Part shown: one piece after another, positions 8,726-18,496 of the stretch
Position numbering within the stretch: the stretch's first letter is position 1
Layout: every line of letters starts with the position of its first letter
Assembly: GCF_002269385.1 (NCBI RefSeq)
Contig: NZ_CP022957.1
Coordinates: forward strand, 4,083,001-4,147,000
Direction: 5' to 3'
Source: Maribacter cobaltidurans
Lineage (GTDB): Bacteria; Bacteroidota; Bacteroidia; Flavobacteriales; Flavobacteriaceae
DNA length: 64,000 bases
The notes under the pieces: generated by a model
Databases searched by the model: none
Told to the model about the DNA's origin: nothing
The model's input: the letters and a program-made list of their open reading frames with translations, nothing else
Position numbers and translations under genes: made by a program

Positions 8726-9289
8726 ATGAAAAACTGGACATCCCCCATGTCTCTTTTACTCTTGCTTTTTTTCGCTTTTAGTAATGCGCAAGAACCCCAA
8801 AACGAACAATCCTCAACAAGCCTGATTCATTTTGGGAATTCTATTTTATCTAATACTGAAAATACAACCAGTCATAGTGTATTATTGGCGGCACTCAGGG
8901 CTTCGGATTTAGATTGTCTTTTGGACTACGACGCCCAATTCACAGTTTTCGCCCCTTCCAATGCCGCTTTTAACAAGCTTTCTGATGTTACCAAAAAATT
9001 ACTTCTAAACCCAGACAACAAAGAAAAGCTTAAGGCTATAATGTCCTATCATATTATTGCAGGCAAGTTATCGGCCTCTAATATTTTAAGGGCTATGTGC
9101 CGGGGAAACGGCGAGGCCTCATTTACTACTATTTTAGGTGAAAAAATAACGGCCACTATGAACGGAATAGATATTGTCTTAACCGATAACAAAGGTAACA
9201 AGGCCAAGATAGTTACCGCAGATTCCGAACAGAGCAACGGATTTATACATGAAATAGATAGTGTATTCTTTCCTGTAAACTTGTTTTAA
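8726..9289 (+). CDS. Secreted fasciclin (FAS1) domain protein
   Basis: 187 residues from ATG 8726; a TTG two codons upstream is less likely. A signal peptide (SPMSLLLLLFFAFSNAQ) is followed by one FAS1 domain with the hallmarks TVFAPSNAAFNKL (H1), LLLNPDNKEKLKAIMSYHIIAGKLSASNI (the YH motif) and the C-terminal SNGFIHEIDSVFFP (H2). FAS1 domains mediate adhesion and protein-protein contacts outside the cell. The protein is a single-domain secreted form. It converges on pheT with a 2-bp gap. Confidence 0.9.
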   Translation: MKNWTSPMSLLLLLFFAFSNAQEPQNEQSSTSLIHFGNSILSNTENTTSHSVLLAALRASDLDCLLDYDAQFTVFAPSNAAFNKLSDVTKKLLLNPDNKEKLKAIMSYHIIAGKLSASNILRAMCRGNGEASFTTILGEKITATMNGIDIVLTDNKGNKAKIVTADSEQSNGFIHEIDSVFFPVNLF

Positions 9290-9291
9290 CC

Positions 9292-11724
9292 TTACCTAAG
9301 TTCTGCCCCAAGTTCCCTTTCATAGTTGTTTTGGAGCTTGTTCATAATTTTATCTATTTGCTTATCCGTCAAGGTACTGGACGTGTCCTTTAACGTAAAA
9401 CTAACCGCATATGATTTTTTACCCGCCGGTAACTTATCACCCTGATATACATCAAATAAACTTATGTTTGTTAATAGCTTTCGTTCCGTCTTGAAGCCTA
9501 AATCGTATACTTCTTTAAACGTGGTGGAATTGTCCAACATAAGTGCAAAATCCCTTTTTACTTCAGGATATTTTGAAATCTCCCGAAAAGTGATTCCCGT
9601 TTTATTAAGGCTATTCAAAATATCGTCCCATTTAAAATCGGCATAGAAAATTTGTTGTTTTATATCGAAATGTTTAACAATTTTCTTTTTAATCATGCCA
9701 AATGACACTAGGGTTATACCTTCTTTAGTTTTATAGGAAATGCCTTCTGAAAACAATAGGGATTCATCTGGACCGGTTGTTAAATTCATTATACCTAATC
9801 GCTCAAGTACAGTGTCAACAATGGATTTGAGTTGAAAAAAATCTGTTTTCTTTGATGGCCCGGTCCAACTATTCTCGTTGGTTTCGCCACTAAGTAAAAT
9901 ACCTAGGTATTTTTCTTCAATACGTTCGTCATGTATCTGATGGTATGTTTTACCAAACTCAAAAAGTTTAAGATTCTGACGTTTTCTGTTGATATTGAAG
10001 CTTGCCGATTCCAAAGCGGTGAACAAAGAGGATTTTCTAAGCACGGACAGCTCCCCACTTAATGGATTCATGACCGTGACATGGTTTTTGTTTTTAAAAT
10101 CACCTTCTAAAAAAGAATCATATTCCGGTGAGGTCAGGCTATTGGTCAATGTTTCATAATAGCCCTTTGAAGCCAATAAATCTCCTATTATTTGTTGAAT
10201 TTTATAGTCCTCAAAAGGACTTGTAGAAGCCACAGAAGCATTCAATTTTTCACTAAAGGCCACATTGTTGTAGCCATAGACCCTTAAAATTTCCTCGATA
10301 ACATCCACTTGACGCTGAACATCCACACGATAGGAAGGAACTGTTAATCCCATACCTGCTTCCGTCACGTTTTTGACCTTGATATCCAAGGAAGCCAAAA
10401 TCGATTTAATAGTGTCTTGGGGAATATTTTGCCCGATGAGCTTATTGATTTTTTCGAAGGCCAAAAATACTTCAAAGTCCTTGTGCTTGTTGGGATAAAG
10501 ATCTACAATATCCGAAGTGATTTCGCCCCCCGCAATTTCCTTGATCAATAAAGCAGCACGCTTAAGGCTGTACTCAACATTTTCGATGTCTATACCTCGT
10601 TCAAATCTAAAGGAAGCATCCGTATTGAGTGCATATCTCTTAGCGGTCCTACGAATGGATACTGGATCAAAATAGGCACTTTCCAAGAAAATGGAAGTGG
10701 TATGTTCCGTTACCCCTGAATGTATTCCCCCAAAAACACCGGCAATACACATAGGTTTTTCAACATCACAAATCATAAGGTCATCCTCGTGCAATTCTCT
10801 TTCTATACCATCGAGCGTCGTGAACTTGGTTCCTTTTGGAAGTGTTTTCACCTCTATCTTATTCCCTTTGATTTTGTTCGCGTCAAATGCATGTAAGGGC
10901 TGCCCCAATTCGTGAAGTACATAGTTTGTGGCATCAACTACATTGTTTTTTGGTGTAAGACCAATAGCCTTCAATCGGTTTTTAAGCCAATCAGGTGAAT
11001 CTTGTACCAGTATGTTGCTTATGGTAACACCACAATATCTTGGGGCTAATGTATTGTTCTTTACGTCAACATCGATTCGTAATGACCTGTTGGAAACATT
11101 GAAATGGCTTACAGGAGGGGTAATCAACTCCTGGTTGATTTCCTTCTGCTTTAAACCCGCCTTTAAATCCCTTGCAACACCAAAATGGCTCATGGCATCT
11201 GCCCGGTTGGGAGTAAGTCCTATCTCGAATACTTCGTCTTTTTCAACTTTGAATACCTCAGAAGCCAAGGTTCCCGGTTGTAGACTATCATCCAAAATCA
11301 TAATACCGTCATGGCTTTCGCCAAGGCCCAACTCATCCTCGGCACATATCATTCCATGGCTTTCCTCACCGCGAATCTTACCCTTTTTAATCTTCCAAGC
11401 CTCACCGTCTTTTGTATACAGCGTGGTACCTATAGTAGCTACCGGTACTTTTTGTCCCTTTGCAACATTGGGCGCACCGCAAACAATCTGTACTGGTTTT
11501 TCATCGCCAATATCGACCAACGTGACTTTCAATCGGTCCGCGTTGCTGTGCTGTTCACAGCTCACTACATGACCAATGACAATACCGTCCAAGCCGCCCT
11601 TTACTGATTCAAAGGGCTCGATGCCTTCTACCTCCAAACCTAAATCTGTAAGAAGTTCCCCTGTTTTTTGGGAGCTCCAATCTATATTTATAAACTGTTT
11701 AAGCCAGTTGTAAGAAATTTTCAT
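9292..11724 (-). CDS. pheT: Phenylalanyl-tRNA synthetase beta subunit
   Basis: 810 residues, the normal length of bacterial PheT. In order: N-terminal MKISYNWLKQFINI, the tRNA-binding OB domain (VIGHVVSCEQHSNADRLKVTLVDIG, VCGAPNV), the B3/B4 editing domain (APRYCGVTI, NNVVDATNYVLHELGQPLHAFD), the B5 DNA-binding-like fold (RFERGID, VDVQRQVDVIEEILRVYGYNN), the catalytic-like core and the C-terminal anticodon-binding FDX-ACB domain (FREISKYPEVKRDFALMLD). It pairs with PheS to charge tRNA-Phe. pheS is not in the neighbourhood, which is common in Bacteroidota. It has its own strong promoter. Confidence 0.98.
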   Translation of the reverse strand: MKISYNWLKQFINIDWSSQKTGELLTDLGLEVEGIEPFESVKGGLDGIVIGHVVSCEQHSNADRLKVTLVDIGDEKPVQIVCGAPNVAKGQKVPVATIGTTLYTKDGEAWKIKKGKIRGEESHGMICAEDELGLGESHDGIMILDDSLQPGTLASEVFKVEKDEVFEIGLTPNRADAMSHFGVARDLKAGLKQKEINQELITPPVSHFNVSNRSLRIDVDVKNNTLAPRYCGVTISNILVQDSPDWLKNRLKAIGLTPKNNVVDATNYVLHELGQPLHAFDANKIKGNKIEVKTLPKGTKFTTLDGIERELHEDDLMICDVEKPMCIAGVFGGIHSGVTEHTTSIFLESAYFDPVSIRRTAKRYALNTDASFRFERGIDIENVEYSLKRAALLIKEIAGGEITSDIVDLYPNKHKDFEVFLAFEKINKLIGQNIPQDTIKSILASLDIKVKNVTEAGMGLTVPSYRVDVQRQVDVIEEILRVYGYNNVAFSEKLNASVASTSPFEDYKIQQIIGDLLASKGYYETLTNSLTSPEYDSFLEGDFKNKNHVTVMNPLSGELSVLRKSSLFTALESASFNINRKRQNLKLFEFGKTYHQIHDERIEEKYLGILLSGETNENSWTGPSKKTDFFQLKSIVDTVLERLGIMNLTTGPDESLLFSEGISYKTKEGITLVSFGMIKKKIVKHFDIKQQIFYADFKWDDILNSLNKTGITFREISKYPEVKRDFALMLDNSTTFKEVYDLGFKTERKLLTNISLFDVYQGDKLPAGKKSYAVSFTLKDTSSTLTDKQIDKIMNKLQNNYERELGAELR

Positions 11725-11742
11725 TGGTCTATTTTAAGCAGG

Positions 11743-11773
11743 CAAAGATAAAACAATGCCCTAAGACATTCAA
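11743..11773 (-). promoter_or_regulatory. Promoter of pheT
   Basis: On the reverse strand TTG (11773-11771), a 20-bp spacer and TATCTTTG (11750-11743) form a near-ideal Bacteroidota promoter, 18 bp before ATG 11724. No attenuator-like hairpin is visible in the short leader. Confidence 0.72.
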
Positions 11774-11849
11774 CAGACGCTAGTTTGTTTTCTCCTGAAT
11801 TTTAAAATGAAGTTTTTAAGTTGTTAATTCGCAGAAGAATCTATTGACG

Positions 11850-13073
11850 ATGAGAAAAATTTATATAACATTTTTATTTCTTTCTATAACGGCCTGTACA
11901 CCCAAAAAGTCAAGTAACGTACCAAAAAATGGTATATGGCAGGCCAGATTGACGGTTCAGGACAATCAGATTCTCCCTTTTAATTTCGAGCTGAGTAGTA
12001 CAGATGATCAAGGGACCAATATAACCATACACAATGGCGAGGAAATCATTTATGTAGATGAAATTACCATAAAGGAGGATTCCATTTTGATTAAAGCTCC
12101 AGTTTTTGAGGGATATATTACCGCAAAACTTGCCAGTGATAGAATGCAAGGAAAATTTGTTATTGAAAGTTTAGATCGCGAGGTTCCTTTTGAGGCCGTT
12201 TTTGGAATTGAAGAACGATTTTCAAATACGGAGGAAGGTAATGTTGATGTAACCGGTATTTGGGAAACCGAGTTTAGTCCAGACACGGAGGATAGCTACA
12301 TGGGCAAGGGGATTTTTACCCAAAAGAATGGGGTGGTTTCTGGCACCTTTAGAACGACCACCGGAGATTATAGATTTTTAGAGGGAACAATGCATGCCGA
12401 TTCAATTAAAATATCTGCATTTGATGGCGCTCATGCCTTTTTGTTCCAGGCAAAGGTAACGGATAGCACAATGAACGGTATTTTTTATTCAGGTAATCAT
12501 TTTAAGGAACCTTTTGTTGCCGTTAAAAACGAAACCTATGAACTTCCCAGTCCTGACTCACTGACCTTTATAAAAGAGGGATACGAAAGATTGGAATTCT
12601 CTTTTCCTGATTTAAATGGAGAAGAAGTATCCTTATCAGATCCCGAGTTTGAAAACAAGGTAGTTGTTGTGCAGCTTATGGGTTCTTGGTGTCCGAATTG
12701 TTTGGATGAATCCAAATTTTTGGTGAACTATCTCAACAACAATCAGCATGAGGATTTGGCCATTTTAGGTCTGGCATTTGAACAGGCAAAGACTAAGGAA
12801 TTGGCTCTAAAAAGTATTAGTCGCCTTAAAGATAGAATTGGTATTGATTACCCTATTTTACTGGCGCAATATGGAAGTTATGACAAAGAAAAAGCACAAG
12901 AAAAATTACCGATGTTAAACCACGTGCTGTCTTATCCTACCACTATTTTCATAGATAAACAAGGTGTTGTCAGAAAAATACACACAGGATTTAATGGTCC
13001 TGCAACGGGAGAAAAATTCGAGGAATTTAAATTGGATTTCGATAGTTTCTTAAAAGAGTTATTATCGGAATAA
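11850..13073 (+). CDS. TlpA-family thiol:disulfide redoxin, lipoprotein
   Basis: 407 residues from ATG 11850; an upstream in-frame TTG at 11844 would add two residues. A lipoprotein signal (ITFLFLSITAC) is followed by about 230 residues of beta-rich sequence in two similar halves (each with GxWxxxF and FxG motifs), then a thioredoxin-fold domain from residue 245. This carries the redox motif in GSWCPNCLDE (CPNC) and the cis-Pro loop LSYPTTIFID. Such proteins reduce or isomerise disulfides in the periplasm. It is monocistronic and converges on leuB with a 7-bp gap. Confidence 0.88.
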   Translation: MRKIYITFLFLSITACTPKKSSNVPKNGIWQARLTVQDNQILPFNFELSSTDDQGTNITIHNGEEIIYVDEITIKEDSILIKAPVFEGYITAKLASDRMQGKFVIESLDREVPFEAVFGIEERFSNTEEGNVDVTGIWETEFSPDTEDSYMGKGIFTQKNGVVSGTFRTTTGDYRFLEGTMHADSIKISAFDGAHAFLFQAKVTDSTMNGIFYSGNHFKEPFVAVKNETYELPSPDSLTFIKEGYERLEFSFPDLNGEEVSLSDPEFENKVVVVQLMGSWCPNCLDESKFLVNYLNNNQHEDLAILGLAFEQAKTKELALKSISRLKDRIGIDYPILLAQYGSYDKEKAQEKLPMLNHVLSYPTTIFIDKQGVVRKIHTGFNGPATGEKFEEFKLDFDSFLKELLSE

Positions 13074-13080
13074 AATGATG

Positions 13081-14199
13081 TTAAATGATGGTAGACTTTC
13101 CCAAGTCTATATTCTCATCGTTCATATTGAAATTATCGTCCAGTTCCATGATATTGTCCGCAATAAAATCTCCCACATAATTGGTTCCATACTTACTACT
13201 TCCCATAATATCCGGAGTAACGATTTTTTTTGAGAACGATTTTAAAACAGCAGCGACAAGGGCATCGGCTTCTTCATTAAGTTTAAAGTGCTGTAAAAGC
13301 ATACCGGCACTTAAAATTGCGGCCACCGGGTTGGCTATATTTTTATCCTTAGCATCAGGATAGGACCCATGTATTGGTTCAAACATGGCATGTTCCGTTC
13401 CAACTGAGGCCGAGGGTAGAAGACCTATAGATCCTGCTAGGACACTACCTTGGTCCGACAATATATCACCGAACATGTTATCCGTCAGGATAACGTCAAA
13501 CTGTGAGGGGTTAAGAATCATCTGCACGGCTGCATTGTCTATAAACAAAGTTTCCAATTCAATTTCGGGATAGCTTTTTGCAATGGACCTTACGACCCTT
13601 CTCCATAAACGGGAAGTTTCCAGTACGTTAGCCTTATCCACTAAAGTGACCTTCTTTCTTCTATTTTTGGCCGCTTTAAAAGCCAAATGCGTTATTCTAC
13701 TGATTTCGTCCTCAGAATACGAACAAGTATCGGTAGCGATATTGGTACCTGAATCCATGGACTTGTTTCCATAATAAATCCCACCGGACAATTCCCTGTA
13801 AATGACCAAATCAGTATGTTTTATCAACTTTTTGTTTAAAGGAGATTGTTTGATCAATGCGGGAAACACTTTAACCGGTCGTATATTGGCAAAAAGATCT
13901 AATTCCTTTCTCAGTCTCAGTAAACCTTGTTCCGGCCAAATTTTAGAATCTGGATTACCATCGTATTTTGGCATACCTATGGCTCCAAATAAAATAGCAT
14001 CGGAATTTTTACAGAGCTTTAAAGTATCTTCGGGCAAGGGAGTCCCTTTTTTGTCAATAGCCTCAGCACCTATAAGCGCTTTCTTGAATTTAAAGGAATG
14101 ACCAAAAGTTTCTTCAACCGAGCGCAGGCATTTTAGGGATTGGGCAACGACTTCCGGGCCAATACCATCCCCTCCAAGTACAGCTATTTCCAAACGCAT
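13081..14199 (-). CDS. leuB: 3-isopropylmalate dehydrogenase
   Basis: 372 residues. Family motifs: LGGDGIGPEVV at the N-terminus, the substrate Arg pair in LLRLRKELDLFANIRPVKV, RELSGGIYYG, the catalytic Lys in TLVDKANVLETSRLWR, metal-binding Asp in VILTDNMFGDILSDQGS, and the NAD-binding loop FEPIHGSYPDAKDKNIANPVA. It catalyses the oxidative decarboxylation step of leucine synthesis. It begins 1 bp after the leuA stop, so the two are one operon. leuC and leuD, often next to these genes, are not in the window. Confidence 0.96.
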   Translation of the reverse strand: MRLEIAVLGGDGIGPEVVAQSLKCLRSVEETFGHSFKFKKALIGAEAIDKKGTPLPEDTLKLCKNSDAILFGAIGMPKYDGNPDSKIWPEQGLLRLRKELDLFANIRPVKVFPALIKQSPLNKKLIKHTDLVIYRELSGGIYYGNKSMDSGTNIATDTCSYSEDEISRITHLAFKAAKNRRKKVTLVDKANVLETSRLWRRVVRSIAKSYPEIELETLFIDNAAVQMILNPSQFDVILTDNMFGDILSDQGSVLAGSIGLLPSASVGTEHAMFEPIHGSYPDAKDKNIANPVAAILSAGMLLQHFKLNEEADALVAAVLKSFSKKIVTPDIMGSSKYGTNYVGDFIADNIMELDDNFNMNDENIDLGKSTII

Positions 14200-14200
14200 G

Positions 14201-15373
14201 TTAACTTATACTTTGAAGATTTACCTTGCTCGCTTCAACAATATCGTGAATATCCTCATCAAGAATTTCCTTTTTTCTATCTGCAAACTTTAGAAATTCT
14301 TCATAAACCTTATCCAATTGGATTTTGGTTAGCTCATAGCCAACTAGTTTTGCACGATAGGCAAGGGCGGCCCTACCACTTCTAGCGGTCAAAACAATAG
14401 AGGATTCCGTTACCCCTACATCCGCAGGATCAATAATTTCATACGTTTCCCTGTTCTTAATGACCCCGTCTTGATGAATACCTGAACTGTGGGCAAATGC
14501 ATTGGCACCTACAATGGCCTTATTTGGCTGCACAACCATACCCATTTTGTTGGAGACCATTTTGCTGGTATCAAAGAGTAACTGGCTGTTAATAGTGGTA
14601 TCCAAATTTAGACTTGGATGCTGCCTCATGATCATTACCACTTCCTCCAAGGAAGTGTTTCCGGCACGCTCCCCAATTCCATTGATGGTACACTCTATTT
14701 GTCGGGCACCGTTGATTACCCCTGCTATGGAATTGGCCGTGGCCAATCCTAGGTCGTTATGACAATGACAGGAAAGAATAGCTTTATCTATACCTTTGAC
14801 ATTTTCCTTCAAATACTTCATTTTAGCACCGTATTCTTCGGGCAGACAATACCCTGTGGTATCCGGAATATTTAAAACTGTAGCACCAGCTTTCACGACT
14901 GCTTCACAAACCCGTGCCAAAAATTCGTTATCCGTTCTGCCGGCATCTTCCGCATAAAACTCAACATCCTCAACAAAGGTCTTTGCATAACTTACGGCTT
15001 CTATGGCCCTTTCTATGATGGCATCCCTATTCGAGTTGAATTTATGCTTAATGTGGGAGTCCGAAGTCCCGATTCCTGTATGTATTCTAGGTTTTTTTGC
15101 ATATTTAAGGGCTTCTGCCGCCACTTCGATATCTTTTTTAACCGCTCTGGTCAATCCGCATACCGTTGCATTCTTAACCAATTTGGCAATACTTTCCACA
15201 GATTTAAAATCACCTGGGCTAGAAATAGGAAACCCCGCTTCTATAATATTAACACCCAGTTCATCCAATCTTTCAGCTATCACTAACTTTTGTTCCATGT
15301 CCAATTTGCATCCTGGAACCTGTTCGCCATCCCTAAGTGTAGTATCAAAAATTTGTACTATATCTTTGCTCAT
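14201..15373 (-). CDS. leuA: 2-isopropylmalate synthase, short form without regulatory domain
   Basis: 390 residues with the DRE-TIM barrel motifs [13 protein letters not shown] (residues 9-21), [28 protein letters not shown] (metal HxH) and [16 protein letters not shown], plus HSSGIHQDG in the subdomain. LeuA enzymes of about 500-570 residues have a C-terminal LeuA allosteric (leucine-binding) domain; here the protein ends after subdomain II ([19 protein letters not shown]), so classical leucine feedback inhibition through that domain is not possible. Short LeuA forms are common in this phylum. A homocitrate or citramalate synthase reading is less likely because leuB follows directly. Confidence 0.92.
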   Translation of the reverse strand: MSKDIVQIFDTTLRDGEQVPGCKLDMEQKLVIAERLDELGVNIIEAGFPISSPGDFKSVESIAKLVKNATVCGLTRAVKKDIEVAAEALKYAKKPRIHTGIGTSDSHIKHKFNSNRDAIIERAIEAVSYAKTFVEDVEFYAEDAGRTDNEFLARVCEAVVKAGATVLNIPDTTGYCLPEEYGAKMKYLKENVKGIDKAILSCHCHNDLGLATANSIAGVINGARQIECTINGIGERAGNTSLEEVVMIMRQHPSLNLDTTINSQLLFDTSKMVSNKMGMVVQPNKAIVGANAFAHSSGIHQDGVIKNRETYEIIDPADVGVTESSIVLTARSGRAALAYRAKLVGYELTKIQLDKVYEEFLKFADRKKEILDEDIHDIVEASKVNLQSIS

Positions 15374-15519
15374 TATATTTATGTAGTTTTAGCTAGTTAA
15401 ACGAATATATAACCCTGATAACGAAAAAAGCAAATTTTGTTAGAACATTTACAATGTTAATTAACTTTTCGCTAATATCAATCAATTGATTTACAATAAT
15501 TTAAACATATATTTTTACG

Positions 15520-17064
15520 ATGACAAGTGCTCATAAAGATGCGTTGTTCGTTTTGGTAAAATCGCTCTCAAAATCAGAAAAGCGTCAATTTAAGCTTTAT
15601 GTGGGTCGTTTAGGTGTGAATACCGATGCCAAGTTCCTTGCACTTTTCAATCTTCTGGACAAAATTAAGCGATACGATGAAAAAGTAATACTTTCCAGCG
15701 GAATAGTTAAGAAAGCGCAACTTTCCAACCTGAAGGCCCATCTATATAAACAGATTTTAGTCAGTCTTCGCCTTAATCCTGTCAACCAAAACATTCGGGT
15801 TCAAATACGGGAACAGTTGGATTTTGCAACTATTCTCTATCAAAAAGGACTTTACAAGCAAAGTCTTAAAATTTTGGACAAAGCCAAATCCACAGCCATA
15901 GAAAACGAGGAAAAGAACATCGCCTATGAAATTGTAGAGTTTGAAAAAATTATTGAAACACAATACATTACCCGGAGTATTCCTGATAGGGCAGACGAAC
16001 TTGCCTTACAGGCAAAGGAACTATCCGGACAAAATGTTGTGACCAGCAAGCTATCCAATCTTTCGTTGCAACTATATAGCATGATGCTAAAGGTAGGATA
16101 TGTTAGGAGCGATGAGGACCTACAGAAAGTAAAGCACTATTTTTCCAAACACTTGCCCAAGGTTGATATTGAAAAGCTAGGGTTCAGGGAGAAATTATGG
16201 CTCTATAAGGCCCACTTATGGTATAGTTTTTTAATCCAGGATTTTCTTTCTTCTTATAAATATGCCAGTAAATGGGTAGATCTATTCTATGATTACAAGG
16301 AAATGATCTATTTAAATCCCGTGTTTTTTCTAAAGGGCAATCATTACTTATTGGAATCTCTTTTTTACGTAAAATATAGTTCGCAATTTAGGGAAACACT
16401 TCAAAAAATGGAGGGTGTCATACAGGAAAAGAATTTTCCTAATAATGACAATATAAACTCGCTTGCCTTTCTCTATTTGAATGCAAATAAATTGAACCTG
16501 CATTTTTTGGAAGGTACTTTTGAAAAAGGATTGTATCTCGTAAAAATCGTGGAATATGGTATAAATAAGCATAAGGACCGTATAGATGCGCATCACGTAA
16601 TGGTACTTTATTATAAAATTGCTTGCCTGTATTTTGGAATCGGTGATAATAAGACCTGCATTGTTTACCTTAAAAAAATCATCAATAATAAAAACCTTAA
16701 AATGCGTGAAGACCTAATGTGCTTTGCTAGGGTTTTGAGTTTGGTGGCGCATTATGAAGCGGGCATGGACTACCATTTGGAGGTACAATTAAAAAGTACC
16801 TATAAGTTCCTGCTAAAAATGAACGATATGCATGCGGTACAAAAGGAAATGATAAAGTTTTTACGGAATTTGGGCGGAATTTATCCCAATGAATTAAAAA
16901 ATGAATTTAAAAAGCTCCACACCGAACTCAAAAAATATGAGGACCATCCCTATGAAAAACGTGCCTTTCTTTACCTTGACATTATTTCATGGTTAGAGAG
17001 CCACTTGGAAAACAAACCGGTTTCGGAAATCATTAGAGAAAAAGCATTAAAACAGACCAGGTAA
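15520..17064 (+). CDS. Conserved hypothetical helical-repeat protein
   Basis: 514 residues, almost entirely alpha-helical, without signal peptide or membrane segments. The N-terminus (DALFVLVKSLSKSEKRQFKLYVGR) resembles the opening of a family I know only from Bacteroidota as hypothetical proteins. Internal helix pairs such as FATILYQKGLYKQSLKILDKA and KIACLYFGIGDNKTCIVYLKKII look like degenerate TPRs, so a scaffolding role is plausible. The DMT transporter gene follows after 15 bp, suggesting one transcript. A TTG (15486) and an imperfect TATATTTT box just upstream of ATG 15520 may be its promoter. No function can be assigned. Confidence 0.72.
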   Translation: MTSAHKDALFVLVKSLSKSEKRQFKLYVGRLGVNTDAKFLALFNLLDKIKRYDEKVILSSGIVKKAQLSNLKAHLYKQILVSLRLNPVNQNIRVQIREQLDFATILYQKGLYKQSLKILDKAKSTAIENEEKNIAYEIVEFEKIIETQYITRSIPDRADELALQAKELSGQNVVTSKLSNLSLQLYSMMLKVGYVRSDEDLQKVKHYFSKHLPKVDIEKLGFREKLWLYKAHLWYSFLIQDFLSSYKYASKWVDLFYDYKEMIYLNPVFFLKGNHYLLESLFYVKYSSQFRETLQKMEGVIQEKNFPNNDNINSLAFLYLNANKLNLHFLEGTFEKGLYLVKIVEYGINKHKDRIDAHHVMVLYYKIACLYFGIGDNKTCIVYLKKIINNKNLKMREDLMCFARVLSLVAHYEAGMDYHLEVQLKSTYKFLLKMNDMHAVQKEMIKFLRNLGGIYPNELKNEFKKLHTELKKYEDHPYEKRAFLYLDIISWLESHLENKPVSEIIREKALKQTR

Positions 17065-17079
17065 GTAAGGACATCTTCT

Positions 17080-17958
17080 ATGGACCGAACCCATGCTTCC
17101 CAATTATTGGAAATCAACCTAGCCATGTTGTTTATAGCGACATCCGGTCCTTTGGGAAGAATTGTGGATTTATCGGTACCCGTAACAACTGGAATACGTG
17201 GTGCCATAGCTTTTGTGCTCTTATTACTTTTCTGCAGGTTTAGAAAAATTTCGTTGAACGTAAAAAAAAGGGATTTGCCCGTTATTTTACTTACCGGTGT
17301 CTTAATGGCCTCCCACTGGCTATTTTACTTTTATGCCCTTCAATGGTCCAATGTAGCCATTGGAATGTTATCCCTTTTTACCTATCCGGTGATAACGGCC
17401 TTTTTAGAACCAATCTTGTTAAAAACAAAGCTTCAAAAAATGCATCTTTTGCTTGGTGCTTTGGTTTTGTTGGGTATCTATTTCTTAAGCCCCCATTTTA
17501 GTTTAAAGGACTCGAGCACTCTGGCAATTTTAATGGGATTGATTTCTGCTATCGCCTACGCACTAAGAAACATCATTTTGAAATTAAAAGTTGAAAAATA
17601 TCAAGGGACTACCCTAATGGTCTATCAAACAGGAACAATAGCCCTACTCATGTTACCCGCATTATTTTTCACGACCCCAACCAATATATTGGAAAATTGG
17701 CAAGGGCTTTTGGCCTTAGGAGTGATTACCACGGCAATTGGACATAGCCTTTTTCTTATGACATTCAAACATTTTAGTATAACTACGGTAAGTATACTAA
17801 GTAGTGTGCAGCCAATTTATGGTATAGTAATCGGGGTGATATTTCTACACGAAATTCCTAAAAACACTACCTTAATTGGCGGAGTATTGATTCTTAGTTC
17901 CGTGATTATTGAAAGCTTTAGGTCCTCAAAAAGGAAGAAGGTCAGTTCTTCGGATTAA
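17080..17958 (+). CDS. EamA/DMT-superfamily transporter
   Basis: 292 residues with about ten hydrophobic helices in two EamA repeats (first around PLGRIVDLSVPVTTGIRGAIAF ... VAIGMLSLFTYPVITAFLEPI, second around AILMGLISAIAYALRNIIL ... VSILSSVQPIYGIVIGVIFLHE). The motif near the end of each repeat is typical of the drug/metabolite exporter family. It is probably an inner-membrane exporter; the substrate is unknown. The 3' end overlaps the convergent DUF4252 gene by 17 bp. Confidence 0.88.
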   Translation: MDRTHASQLLEINLAMLFIATSGPLGRIVDLSVPVTTGIRGAIAFVLLLLFCRFRKISLNVKKRDLPVILLTGVLMASHWLFYFYALQWSNVAIGMLSLFTYPVITAFLEPILLKTKLQKMHLLLGALVLLGIYFLSPHFSLKDSSTLAILMGLISAIAYALRNIILKLKVEKYQGTTLMVYQTGTIALLMLPALFFTTPTNILENWQGLLALGVITTAIGHSLFLMTFKHFSITTVSILSSVQPIYGIVIGVIFLHEIPKNTTLIGGVLILSSVIIESFRSSKRKKVSSSD

Positions 17959-18463
17959 TATTTGGAAGGTACTCGTTCATAACATTGTTTCCTAGCGTTT
18001 CAAACTCGTTGTTCCGTGCCATTTCCCTAACTTTTATAGGGTCAAAATCGCCATTGAAATAAAGAAAGGAGGCAGATTCTGCATTGTTGTTATAAATTAA
18101 GATTTCCTTTACACTGTTTCTTTTTTCCCTGATGGAAACTACATTTCGTTTTAAATTGTCATTCTTTCTATACACCTCAATAAAAGAATTACTCGTAATG
18201 CCATTCATTTGCTGATTTAAAAACTGCGTTCTGGCCGGCGTAGCACTAGGAAACTGCATATATCTTAAATCCCTAGTATTTCCGATCAGGGATTGCATTT
18301 CTGGGGAAATACCACTGATTAAAGTTAACATGAACTGTGGCACCCTTACAGCGGTTACCTGATCATCATTTTTATGGGCATTATAAAAGGTATCGATGGA
18401 ATTATAAGTACCGCAACTATAGAAAAGAACGAATATGAAAAGTATACTGATTTTCTTATACAT
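17942..18463 (-). CDS. DUF4252 family lipoprotein
   Basis: 173 residues with a lipoprotein signal (ILFIFVLFYSC). The mature part resembles the DUF4252 family: an N-terminal helix (DTFYNAHKNDDQVTAVRVPQFMLTLISG), a central strand (DLRYMQFP), a helical stretch and C-terminal VKEILIYNNNAESASFLYFNGDFDPIKVREMA. Members are common in Bacteroidota; in related genomes they often sit beside ECF-type sigma/anti-sigma genes, but not here. The function is unknown. Its tail overlaps the transporter gene on the other strand. Confidence 0.8.
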   Translation of the reverse strand: MYKKISILFIFVLFYSCGTYNSIDTFYNAHKNDDQVTAVRVPQFMLTLISGISPEMQSLIGNTRDLRYMQFPSATPARTQFLNQQMNGITSNSFIEVYRKNDNLKRNVVSIREKRNSVKEILIYNNNAESASFLYFNGDFDPIKVREMARNNEFETLGNNVMNEYLPNINPKN

Positions 18464-18496
18464 GGTTTAGTGTTTAAAAATCCTAATGTACAAAAT

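Noticed and set aside
10928..11572. 214-codon open frame on the plus strand opposite pheT
   Set aside because: It lies wholly antisense to the conserved tRNA-binding and editing domains of pheT, has no recognisable motif and no promoter; it mirrors the codon bias of pheT.
15374..15519. Leucine attenuator or leader peptide before leuA
   Set aside because: No short frame with Leu codons and no alternative hairpins; the region is AT-rich and shared with the divergent gene.
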